Positions 10,546-18,475 of a stretch of 64,000 nucleotides of DNA are shown piece by piece. The stretch is taken from assembly GCA_016840165.1 (NCBI GenBank), contig JAEOSU010000072.1, positions 1-64,000 of the forward strand, given 5' to 3'. Below the pieces are notes generated by a model. The model was given only the letters and a program-made list of their open reading frames with translations. It had not been told where the DNA came from and searched no databases. The translations under genes were made by a program, and so were the position numbers. The DNA is from Promethearchaeota archaeon (lineage in GTDB: Archaea; Asgardarchaeota; Lokiarchaeia; Sigyniarchaeales; SOKP01). Position 1 is the stretch's first letter. Every line of letters begins with the position of its first letter.

Positions 10546-11481
10546 TAAAGCTTTTAGCTGAATTTCCTCTGTTGCTCCTTGACTCAACCGATATTCATAT
10601 TCAGCTAAGAGTTTAGATATTTGAATTTTAGTATCTTCTGAAGTCTCTAAGTTATAAATTTCACGGTGTATATTTTTTATGATATTTATACCAGAAAGCC
10701 CATATTCACTAATAATATCATTAAGAATCTTAATTGATAGTTGAAGTTGTCCTTCTATTGCGTTGACAAGGATTTCTTTTATTTTTTCGGAGGGCACTTC
10801 TCCAGCAACTCTAAATACAATATCCTCATTAATTTTTTTAGATATTGTTCCACAAGATTGTAAATAATTGATTGCTCTCCTTGCATCTCCTCGTGATACA
10901 CTCACTAACGCATTAATACCACCGGTGCTAAGGCTTAATCCTTCTTTTTGAGCAATTGATTTGAGTCTAGCGCCGATATCTTCGTCATTTAATGATGAAA
11001 ATCGAAAGACCACACACCGTGATTGAATGGGAGGAATTATTTTATTAGAATAGTTACATATTAAAATCATCCGACAGTTTTTAGTATATCTTTCCATTGT
11101 TCTTCTAAGCGCTTGTTGAGCCGCAGAAGTCATATTATCCGCTTCATCCAAAATTAGGATTTTAAAAGGAATATCCATGGGCGGTTTCGCTTTTGCGAAA
11201 TCTTTTATGTAAGTACGGATTACATCGATACCTCGAGCATCACTAGCGTTTAATTCCAGATAAGTGGAATTTGGAGCCATTTTCCTCCCATATAATTCGC
11301 GAACCATTGCTAAGGCAGAAGTGGTTTTCCCTGTACCGGCAGGTCCAGCAAAAATCAGATGGGGCATTGAGACATCTTTAACAAATTGTTTCAGACGCTT
11401 GATAATTCCTTTTTGATTAACAATATCATCTAAAAAGTGTGGTCGGTATTTTTCAACCCAGGGGCGATTTTCAATGGACAT
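10510..11481 (-). CDS. rfcS: Replication factor C small subunit
   Basis: This AAA+ ATPase is the core of the clamp loader that opens PCNA and places it on primed DNA. Seen in 323 residues: the N-terminal RPWVEKYRP motif, Walker A GPAGTGKT (46-53), Walker B DEADN, sensor region and the SRC arginine-finger motif (QSRCVVF), then the collar domain. Length and motifs are those of the archaeal small subunit, not the large one. The large subunit is not in this window. The 3' end overlaps truA by 36 bases. Confidence 0.96.
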   Translation of the reverse strand: MSIENRPWVEKYRPHFLDDIVNQKGIIKRLKQFVKDVSMPHLIFAGPAGTGKTTSALAMVRELYGRKMAPNSTYLELNASDARGIDVIRTYIKDFAKAKPPMDIPFKILILDEADNMTSAAQQALRRTMERYTKNCRMILICNYSNKIIPPIQSRCVVFRFSSLNDEDIGARLKSIAQKEGLSLSTGGINALVSVSRGDARRAINYLQSCGTISKKINEDIVFRVAGEVPSEKIKEILVNAIEGQLQLSIKILNDIISEYGLSGINIIKNIHREIYNLETSEDTKIQISKLLAEYEYRLSQGATEEIQLKALLANIVMLKDLE

Positions 11482-11597
11482 GATAACACTTTCTTTAGCT
11501 GATTTGTAATAATTTATTTAAACAAATATTAAGAATAAATATATCTTAATTCTTATTTAATTATTTAAAGCATAATAAATACTATGATAAGAAGTTT

Positions 11598-12905
11598 ATG
11601 ACTGATTTTAAAATAACTAAGATTAAATCTCGTTGGATATTGGATTCTAGGGGAAATCCAACAGTGGAAACGGATATATATTCTGGAGACCATTTTGCGC
11701 GAGCGGCGGTACCTTCAGGAGCCTCTACTGGCGCTTTAGAAGCTCTTGAATTACGAGATGGTGGAAAAGCGTTTCTTGGAAAGCATGTCTTGAAAGCAGT
11801 CTCAAATGTTAATACAATAATAAGTAAAAATCTAATAGGGTTTGATGTAAGAGATCAGAAAGTCTTAGATAGAGGAATGATAACTTTAGATGGTACAAAA
11901 AATAAGGGAAATTTAGGTGCAAATGCTATCTTGTCAGTTTCAATTGCGGTTGCCAAATTAGCAGCAAAGTTAACTAAAAAGAAATTGTTTGAATATATTT
12001 ATGAATTAGCATACAATACCTCACGCAAGGATTTTTTAATGCCTATTCCGTGTTGTAACATCATCAATGGAGGAGAACATGCAGGAAATGATTTAGCAGT
12101 TCAAGAATTTATGGTCTTACCTGTTAAAGCTATGAGTTTTTCAAAAGCAATACAAAATGTAGTAGAAGTATATCACACATTAAAAAGGATTTTATCCAGT
12201 AAATATGGAAAAACTGCTATTAATGTAGGAGATGAAGGAGGATTTGCTCCTAATATATCCACAACAAGGGAAGCATTAAATGTTATAGGGATGGCAATTG
12301 AAGAAGCAGGTTTTAGTCTAGGAAATGATTTTTATATTGGTATAGATGCCGCAGCGAGTGAATTTTACCGAGATGATTTTTATTATATAGATAATGCTAA
12401 ACATTCAGAGGGAGAATTAATAGATTATTATCTAGAACTCCTTAGTGAATATCCACATGTGAAATCAATCGAAGATCCTTTCAATCAAACCGCATTTCAA
12501 GGTTTTGCGGAATTGACCCGCAAAGTGGATAGTTCAGTTCAAATTGTAGATGATGACATAACTGTGACAAATATCGAAATACTTCAGAGAGCAATAAAAG
12601 AAAAAGCAGGAAATGCATTACTTTTAAAAGTTAATCAAATTGGTTCACTAATCGAGGCAATCGAGGCATGCAAAATGTCATTTCAAAATAACTTCAATGT
12701 TATGGTTTCGCATCGTTCAGGTGAAACAGAAGATCCCTTCATAGCAGATCTAGCAGTTGGATTATGTACAGGTCAGATTAAAAGTGGTGCTCCTTGTAGA
12801 AGTGATAGAAATGCAAAATATAACCAACTTCTAAGAATTGAGGAACATTTAGGAGAAAATGCCAAATATCCTACTACTTTTGATTCTTGGAAAAAATTTC
12901 AATGA
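11598..12905 (+). CDS. eno: Enolase (phosphopyruvate hydratase)
   Basis: It interconverts 2-phosphoglycerate and phosphoenolpyruvate in glycolysis and gluconeogenesis. At 435 residues it is full length. Seen: the N-terminal SRGNPTVETD and SGASTGALEALE loops, the general acid region GDEGGFAPN, magnesium ligands in SIEDPF and DDDITVTN, the catalytic lysine in LLKVNQIGS and the signature SHRSGETED. Transcription starts in the short gap divergent from the RFC gene. There is no strong Shine-Dalgarno motif just upstream. Confidence 0.98.
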   Translation: MTDFKITKIKSRWILDSRGNPTVETDIYSGDHFARAAVPSGASTGALEALELRDGGKAFLGKHVLKAVSNVNTIISKNLIGFDVRDQKVLDRGMITLDGTKNKGNLGANAILSVSIAVAKLAAKLTKKKLFEYIYELAYNTSRKDFLMPIPCCNIINGGEHAGNDLAVQEFMVLPVKAMSFSKAIQNVVEVYHTLKRILSSKYGKTAINVGDEGGFAPNISTTREALNVIGMAIEEAGFSLGNDFYIGIDAAASEFYRDDFYYIDNAKHSEGELIDYYLELLSEYPHVKSIEDPFNQTAFQGFAELTRKVDSSVQIVDDDITVTNIEILQRAIKEKAGNALLLKVNQIGSLIEAIEACKMSFQNNFNVMVSHRSGETEDPFIADLAVGLCTGQIKSGAPCRSDRNAKYNQLLRIEEHLGENAKYPTTFDSWKKFQ

Positions 12906-12913
12906 GTAGTTTC

Positions 12914-13567
12914 TTATTTATTCTCTTCTTTATTTTTGATAAATCGATAAATAGTCACATCTATCTGTTTTCTTTTCTTTGTATGAAAATAGAAACTCTT
13001 CTCTAAAACCATATTAAAAGGCAAAGAATATTCTACTTTCCAGTTGAATTTTGAGGAGTAGGATAAGATAAAATTTTGTACTTTTTTATTGGTGATGTGA
13101 ATAGAGTATATCACGTCGGACAATTTAAAGGCTTTTTTCAGAAATAAACGATCTGCTTTACTTGTTTGTACTCCAAAAGGGGGATTCATAATTGTTGTAA
13201 TTTTTGATTTTTTGAAAAAACCTGAATCATAAATTTCAAATAAGCTGATGTCGCTACATATAGGAAATATCATATGTCCAAGTTCTAATTTTTGGATATT
13301 GTTTCTTAGAATTTGTAATGCTAATGGGTCAATATCTATACTAACGATAAATCTGGGTCGAAAAAATGCAGAAGCAATGGAAAGTCTGCCCGTACCCGCC
13401 CCAAAATCAAAAATTATATTATTATGTATATCATTAAATTCAAATCCAGCAAAATATATAATATCAGCCGCACTATTTGCATCTATACAATATTGTTCTA
13501 ATTCAACTTTTGGATCTAAAAATGATTCTGTATTTTGAATTATTGCTATTAGATCTCTTTTGTTAAT
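12914..13567 (-). CDS. METTL5-like rRNA adenine-N6 methyltransferase, atypical start
   Basis: Likely SAM-dependent N6-adenine methyltransferase of the METTL5 group, whose eukaryotic member modifies 18S rRNA. The open frame runs from the stop at 12914 back to a TAA at 13580-13582 and encodes, in order, LEQYCIDANSAADI (the family LEQY motif), the SAM-binding motif DFGAGTGRLSIA, an IDIDPLAL acidic loop and the catalytic NPPFG. There is no ATG, GTG or TTG upstream of these motifs; the first ATG (13273) would remove the whole SAM-binding half. An ATT at 13567, eight bases after an AAAGG Shine-Dalgarno-like run, gives a family-like N-terminus (INKRDL) and 217 residues. The start is inferred; the family is well supported. 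Confidence 0.75.
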   Translation of the reverse strand: MNKRDLIAIIQNTESFLDPKVELEQYCIDANSAADIIYFAGFEFNDIHNNIIFDFGAGTGRLSIASAFFRPRFIVSIDIDPLALQILRNNIQKLELGHMIFPICSDISLFEIYDSGFFKKSKITTIMNPPFGVQTSKADRLFLKKAFKLSDVIYSIHITNKKVQNFILSYSSKFNWKVEYSLPFNMVLEKSFYFHTKKRKQIDVTIYRFIKNKEENK

Positions 13568-13673
13568 TGCTATCGCCTTTTACTTTAACCCTATTCGAGG
13601 TCTTTTTTGAACTATTATCATTAAATTTATTTAATTTATTTAATATTAATTAAATAGAGAATTTAAAAGATTT

Positions 13674-14282
13674 ATGTTGAACTCAATGAAAGAATCAGTG
13701 AAAAATAAGGATATAGTTCTTACTGGACAATATTTAGGGGTAGTAGAAGAGTTTCTGCCTGATAAACAATCCACTTTTGTGAAAGATGGGAAAATTTTTG
13801 CAACAAAAACGGGAATCATTAACATTGATGAGAATAAACGAGAAATTGAAATCCAATCCCATCAAGAAGAGAATAGAAAAACTGTTAAAGTAGACGATAT
13901 TGTAATCGGTACTATATTATTTCTAAGAAAATACTCAGTGGGAATTAATTTTCATACAATAAACAATAAAATCCATTTTAACAGCTCTTATTTTGGAAAT
14001 ATCCATGTGTCACAAATATCCAATAAATATGTAGATAAAATTTCTGATGCGTTTCAAATAACGGATATTGTAAGAGCAAAAGTTATTGAAGAGAATGTGA
14101 ATGAATATAAACTAAGTACAGTTGGTAAGAATCTGGGAGTTATTCATGCCGATTGCTCGATTTGTGGAACTGCCCTCGATAAAATAGGGTTTAATAAATT
14201 GAGATGTGAAAGATGTGGTCATGTTGAAAACAGAAAGCTTGCTGCTGATTATCGGGATGTTACCGAAAATCTTAGATATTAA
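13674..14282 (+). CDS. csl4: Exosome subunit Csl4
   Basis: It is an RNA-binding cap subunit of the archaeal exosome, the 3'-5' RNA degradation complex. The 202 residues show an N-terminal domain, a central S1-like OB fold (about 65-150) and a C-terminal zinc ribbon with CSICG and CERCGH pairs (about 160-183). This domain order is diagnostic. It leads a same-strand run with a 73-residue unknown and rpo11, a neighbourhood linking RNA synthesis and decay. Confidence 0.9.
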   Translation: MLNSMKESVKNKDIVLTGQYLGVVEEFLPDKQSTFVKDGKIFATKTGIINIDENKREIEIQSHQEENRKTVKVDDIVIGTILFLRKYSVGINFHTINNKIHFNSSYFGNIHVSQISNKYVDKISDAFQITDIVRAKVIEENVNEYKLSTVGKNLGVIHADCSICGTALDKIGFNKLRCERCGHVENRKLAADYRDVTENLRY

Positions 14283-14350
14283 ATCATTCATCTAATTTTT
14301 TTAATTATTAAAGAGAATAGTTATAATAAAGTAATAGAGAAGATGGTATT

Positions 14351-14572
14351 TTGAAAAAAAATAAAGGAAGAAAAGTACTACATTTTTATAATAATACCGG
14401 AGATATCAATAAAATTATTCTTTTTCTTGAAGATATACAAAAAAAGATTAATTACCTTAGTTTAAATGCTTCAGTTAATGGAAAAGATATAAAAATCACC
14501 TTATTTGGCCCTCGAGATCTTCAAACCTTAGCTAGTGAACGATTAAGAGAACTAGCAAATAAATATTTATGA
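14351..14572 (+). CDS. Small conserved-looking protein between csl4 and rpo11
   Basis: I do not recognise this 73-residue protein with confidence. It starts with TTG at 14351 (the nearby ATG at 14343 is out of frame and stops at once). After a basic N-terminus it looks like an alternating beta-alpha-beta-beta-alpha fold: HFYNNTGDI, a helix with FLEDIQKKI, strands with LNASVNGKDIKITLFG, and a terminal helix ending in LANKYL. Such a small two-layer fold could bind RNA. Its place between an exosome subunit and an RNA polymerase subunit suggests a role in RNA metabolism, but that is inference only. Confidence 0.6.
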   Translation: MKKNKGRKVLHFYNNTGDINKIILFLEDIQKKINYLSLNASVNGKDIKITLFGPRDLQTLASERLRELANKYL

Positions 14573-14666
14573 ATTTTTCTCTTTCTTTTCGTATATTAAA
14601 CCATAAAAGATTTATTTTAATTTAAATTAGATTTATTAATTAATTCGAGACTTTGGTGTAATAGCG

Positions 14667-15179
14667 GTGGCAAAGAAAAAAGTTGTTCCAGAAGAGGATG
14701 AAGACGAATTAGATGATTTTGGTAAAGATTTATTTGATGACGAAGAAATCGAAGGTGAATATCCTAAAATAGGAAAAAATGAAAAGAAAAAGGTTAAGAA
14801 AGATGCTGAGAACATTACGGAATTAGATGAAGAGGACACAGAATTAAGTGAAGAAGAATTCGAATTTGAAGAACCAGAAGGTCCTGAAAAACCAACGTAT
14901 AAATATCTTGACCTTGCTATTAAGAAGGGAGAGGGACAATACGATTATAAGCTATTAATAGAAGGTCAATCTCATGGGTTTTGTAATATTCTTGTAAACC
15001 ACCTTTTACAGCTTGAGGAAGTTAAAGCAGCAGCATACCAAGTCACACATATTGAACCCCCTGTGATTTTTATACGTCTTAAAGAGGGAAAAAAAATTAA
15101 AAACGTTATTCATAAGGGCATTGAAGCTTTGAGAAATGAAGTCTCTGAAGTCGAAGAACTCTTTAATAAATCAATGTAA
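14667..15179 (+). CDS. rpo11: RNA polymerase subunit Rpo11 (RpoL) with acidic N-terminal extension
   Basis: It is the assembly subunit that pairs with Rpo3, like the bacterial alpha dimer. The last ~95 residues hold the Rpo11 fold with the HGFCNILVNHLL helix (the SHGFCN-type alpha motif) and VTHIEPPVIFIRL. The first ~75 residues are a highly acidic, lysine-interrupted extension not found in ordinary archaeal Rpo11 proteins (about 90-100 residues). The start is GTG at 14667; no later start would remove the tail without also leaving a poor ribosome site, so the extension appears real. Confidence 0.9.
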   Translation: MAKKKVVPEEDEDELDDFGKDLFDDEEIEGEYPKIGKNEKKKVKKDAENITELDEEDTELSEEEFEFEEPEGPEKPTYKYLDLAIKKGEGQYDYKLLIEGQSHGFCNILVNHLLQLEEVKAAAYQVTHIEPPVIFIRLKEGKKIKNVIHKGIEALRNEVSEVEELFNKSM

Positions 15180-15241
15180 GGATTGAATCTTCTTTTCTAT
15201 ATATTAAAATTTTTTAAGATGATAAAATTCAAGCTAGTATT

Positions 15242-15700
15242 ATGGTTTATGATTATTTATTAAAAGAAATAAATAAACATCTTTCACAAAAAGTAATTGG
15301 TACCCATAAAGGTCTTGCTAAAATTGGCGATGAGCTTGTAAATTTTGTTTATTCGGTCGCCAAATCTATTTATTTAACAAAAAATAATACTCACAGGAGT
15401 ATTATATTAACTAGTAGAAAAGTAGGCAAAAAAATATTAGCATATGCACTCAAAGAGGCTAATATGAAACAATTTGCGAAGAATCGTGCTGATGCCCACG
15501 ATCTTGCTGATACCGTAGAAGCGATTATAGCTTATGTATGGTTGAGTAAAAAAATGCAAATAGAAGAGTTTATTGATTTTCTTGTGGATAATTTTGCTGG
15601 TAATTTGAGTGAACGTAATGAGGAGATTGTACAAGCGCAAGTTGCATTTGTAAAATTATTAAATCATGTTAAACCATTTCTACCGGAGAATGAATTATGA
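15242..15700 (+). CDS. RNase III-like family protein
   Basis: This all-helical 152-residue protein has the KIGDELVNFVYSVA helix, a basic SRKVGKKILAYAL segment and ADTVEAIIAYVWL, the pattern of the RNase III catalytic helices as found in the small archaeal RNase III-like family. There is no double-stranded-RNA-binding domain, as in bacterial mini-RNase III. Conserved acidic residues are present in the right helices (GDELVNF; DTVEAI). Its stop overlaps the DUF99 start by four bases (ATGA), so the two are almost surely co-translated. Family moderately sure; substrate unknown. Confidence 0.6.
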   Translation: MVYDYLLKEINKHLSQKVIGTHKGLAKIGDELVNFVYSVAKSIYLTKNNTHRSIILTSRKVGKKILAYALKEANMKQFAKNRADAHDLADTVEAIIAYVWLSKKMQIEEFIDFLVDNFAGNLSERNEEIVQAQVAFVKLLNHVKPFLPENEL

Positions 15701-16257
15701 AAAATTTCCCTATCACCATCGGATTTGATGATTCGAAATTCCAATTAAAATCAAATGTCAAAAAGACTCAACTTATAGGAGTAGTTTGCCAAGGAACAAG
15801 ACTGGTTAATGTTATTATCGATGAGATCGCAATAGATGGAGATGACGCGACGGATACGCTCATTAGGCTAACAAATCGTTATATAAAAGAGATCCAATAT
15901 ATCTTAACTGATACCATTACCTTTGGTGGATTCAATATTATAGATATGGAACATATCTACGCTTTAACGGAGAAACCTATTATTGCTATCACTGACTCGC
16001 AAGTTGACCTTAATTCCGTGGAAGCTGCGTTAAAAAAAAATTTTCCTGATAATTACAATTCAAAGATGCGGAAAATAATTAAAGCAGGAGATTTATATGA
16101 AACTGAAATATTAACCGCAGGAGGCCCCTCTAAAGTATACTACCACGTTAAGGGTGCCCCTCCAAAGGAAGTGAATGAACTATTAGAAAAAGTATGCATT
16201 GATTCTAAACTTCCTGAACCTATCCGAATTGCTCATTTAATAGGGAAAGCTTTATAA
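15697..16257 (+). CDS. DUF99 (endonuclease V-like fold) protein
   Basis: The 186 residues match the archaeal DUF99 family: IGFDDSKF near the start, VVCQGTRLVNVIIDEIAIDGDDAT, and TDTITFGGFNI. The family is related in fold to endonuclease V, which cuts next to deaminated bases, but activity for DUF99 members is not established. The ATG lies inside the last codons of the RNase III-like gene, showing translational coupling. The two together suggest a nucleic-acid processing pair. Confidence 0.85.
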   Translation: MKNFPITIGFDDSKFQLKSNVKKTQLIGVVCQGTRLVNVIIDEIAIDGDDATDTLIRLTNRYIKEIQYILTDTITFGGFNIIDMEHIYALTEKPIIAITDSQVDLNSVEAALKKNFPDNYNSKMRKIIKAGDLYETEILTAGGPSKVYYHVKGAPPKEVNELLEKVCIDSKLPEPIRIAHLIGKAL

Positions 16258-16288
16258 AAGTTTAAATTGTTTATTTATACTTTCTCGA

Positions 16289-16762
16289 CTAATAAGTGGC
16301 AATTTCATATTCTAAAATTTCTTTCATTCTCTGTCTAAGTTCAGGACGAATTGCAGACATACCATAGGTTTTTAAACCGCCCAGCTTACTCTGTACGACT
16401 TGCGCTGGTAAGGCATTCGGTAGATCCTGTTTGTTTGCGATAGCAATTATTTTCATGCCAATTGAACGTTCAAATCTATCATAGAGTTCCTTCGTCTTAG
16501 TGACATTTTCTTCGGTGGAATCACAGATTATAACCGCTAAACCTGCACCCCGCAAAAAGTCTTTCCACATAAATTTAAACCTTTTTTGGCCCCCTAAATC
16601 CCAGATAGAACATTTTTTCCCATTGAGTATGGAATCCTCTACTTCTAAACCAACCGTTGGCACTCGTTCTTGTGGTACCTCTCTTCCTTGAAGCAGCGAT
16701 AAGAGCGAAGTTTTTCCAACTCCTCCCTCCCCAATTAAGCAAATTTTTTGCTTTGTATTTAT
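16289..16762 (-). CDS. Arf-like small GTPase, no standard start codon
   Basis: Ras-superfamily switch GTPase closest to Arf/Arl. In the open frame: P-loop GEGGVGKTSL, switch-I threonine in VPTVGLE, G3 WDLGGQ, G4 NKQD (ANKQDLP) and G5 SAIRP. The GTG at 16663 lies after the P-loop, so it cannot be the true start. Upstream of the P-loop the frame contains no ATG, GTG or TTG before a TGA at 16772-16774, and two codons before that TGA there is an in-frame ATG (16780). I give an ATA at 16762 as a nominal start (157 residues). Options are a rare start codon, a TGA read-through/recoding, a sequence error, or a recently damaged gene. Confidence 0.7.
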   Translation of the reverse strand: MNTKQKICLIGEGGVGKTSLLSLLQGREVPQERVPTVGLEVEDSILNGKKCSIWDLGGQKRFKFMWKDFLRGAGLAVIICDSTEENVTKTKELYDRFERSIGMKIIAIANKQDLPNALPAQVVQSKLGGLKTYGMSAIRPELRQRMKEILEYEIATY

Positions 16763-16986
16763 GACCTTACATCAACCCATCCTAATTAAATCGATCTTAA
16801 TTAGAAAAGGCTAAAAAAAATTCAAAAATTCAAATAATATTCACATAACATGGAATTTAATATTGAAAAATGCTTATCAAGAGGAAAAAAATAAGAAGAA
16901 AACTCCAAACTAAATTGATAATATAGTATATCTGTTAATTGTAGATAAAAAATACTAAAAAGAAGATTAAATATAATTTGGGAAAA

Positions 16987-17000
16987 AATCAAAAAAAAAG
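16987..17000 (-). terminator. Poly-T terminator after EF-1A
   Basis: Read on the minus strand, a run of nine T residues followed by a second T6 run lies about 10-25 bases after the EF-1A stop codon. Archaeal RNA polymerase ends transcription at such U-rich tracts, so this is a likely terminator for the highly expressed elongation factor gene. Confidence 0.5.
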
Positions 17001-17007
17001 AAAATCT

Positions 17008-18309
17008 TTAAGCTCCTGTTTCTAAATCCTTAATAATTCCAACAGCGACCGTTCTACCCATATCCCGAACCGCAAATCTTCCCATTTCTGGAATGTCTTG
17101 GTATTTTTCAGCGCAAAGCTTTTTAATTGGTTGTAATTTAACGATAGCTGATTCATTTCGCTTTAAAAACTTAGGATTATCTTCTATGACAGCTCCTGTT
17201 TTTTGGTCAAGTTTTTTGCTTAACTCGACGAATTTAGCAGCAACTTGAGCAGTATGGCTATGGACTACAGGAGTATAGCCTTGCGCAATAGCAGTTGGAT
17301 GCCAAATGACAATAATTTGTCCAGTCCAGTTACCATTAGGAGTAATTACTGTTGGAACACTACTGGGATGGCCCATACAGTCACCGCGACCAACATCCTT
17401 AAGTTCGATACCACGGATGCTAAAACCGATATTATCACCGGGTTCTGCTTGTGGAATCTCTTCATGATGCATTTCAATACTTCGAATCTCTCCTTGGAAA
17501 CCAGTTGGCATGATAACGATTTTATCCCCTTTCTTTAAGATTCCAGTTTCGACTCTTCCAACGGGAACTACGCCAGTACCCTTAATTCGATAAGCATCTT
17601 GAATTGGAATTCGTAAAGGTTTATCAGTGGGTTTCGGAGGAATTTCAAATTCATCGATCGCATCAATTAATGTAGGTCCATCATACCAAGGCATTTTATC
17701 GCTTTTTTCAGTTAAGTTTTCGCCTGTCATTCCACTAGTTGGAACAAATTTAATGTTCTTGACGGGATAACCTATTTGTTTAAGCAATGCTGAAACGGAT
17801 TCTTTGCATTCATTATATCGATCTTCAGAGTAATCATAGTTATCTGCTTTATTAATCGCAACAACTAATTGTTTTACTCCCAGTGTTTGAGCTAAGTAAG
17901 CATGTTCTCTTGTTTGACCATTGGCAGCAATTCCAACTTCCATTTCTCCTTTTTTTCCAGAAACCACCAAGATCGCAGCATCGGCTTGAGATGCACCAGT
18001 AATCATGTTCTTTACAAAATCAGCATGACCTGGAGCATCAATAATGGTGAAGTATTTTGATTTAGTTTCAAATTTTCGAAATGCTAAATCAATAGTAATT
18101 CCACGTTGTCGTTCTTCTTTAAGCTTATCAAAGACGTATGCGTATGACCATGAGGGTCTGTCATATTCTTTTGCGATTTTTTCTAATTCTCTGGCTTCTC
18201 GGTCACTCACAGCACCAGTTTTGATGAGTAAAGCGCCCATCATAGTGGATTTACCGTGGTCTATGTGCCCGATAATGACCAGATTAAGATGAGGTTTTTC
18301 AGTAGGCAT
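17008..18309 (-). CDS. tuf: Translation elongation factor 1-alpha (aEF1A)
   Basis: This GTPase delivers aminoacyl-tRNA to the ribosome. The 433 residues are full length. Seen: P-loop GHIDHGKS (14-21), the switch-I segment with RGITID, G3 DAPGHADF, G4 NKAD, then the two beta-barrel domains. It stands alone here instead of following the uS12-uS7 genes, its place in many archaea; those lie about 12 kb away. A poly-T tract follows the stop. Confidence 0.98.
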   Translation of the reverse strand: MPTEKPHLNLVIIGHIDHGKSTMMGALLIKTGAVSDREARELEKIAKEYDRPSWSYAYVFDKLKEERQRGITIDLAFRKFETKSKYFTIIDAPGHADFVKNMITGASQADAAILVVSGKKGEMEVGIAANGQTREHAYLAQTLGVKQLVVAINKADNYDYSEDRYNECKESVSALLKQIGYPVKNIKFVPTSGMTGENLTEKSDKMPWYDGPTLIDAIDEFEIPPKPTDKPLRIPIQDAYRIKGTGVVPVGRVETGILKKGDKIVIMPTGFQGEIRSIEMHHEEIPQAEPGDNIGFSIRGIELKDVGRGDCMGHPSSVPTVITPNGNWTGQIIVIWHPTAIAQGYTPVVHSHTAQVAAKFVELSKKLDQKTGAVIEDNPKFLKRNESAIVKLQPIKKLCAEKYQDIPEMGRFAVRDMGRTVAVGIIKDLETGA

Positions 18310-18475
18310 AATTCATCAATTTCCTCAATATTGTTTTATATTAATTAATTTTGAAATGTTTCTATATTTAGATTAAATGATAACTACTTTAATGATGTCC
18401 AATATATATTTTTTACTATAATTTTGAGTTATGGTCTATAAGAAATGACCATTATCTAAATTTTTAAAGGGATTA

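Noticed and set aside
16772..16774. TGA of the Arf-like gene as a selenocysteine codon
   Set aside because: No SECIS element could be seen and the position is unlike any known selenoprotein; kept only as one option in the finding.
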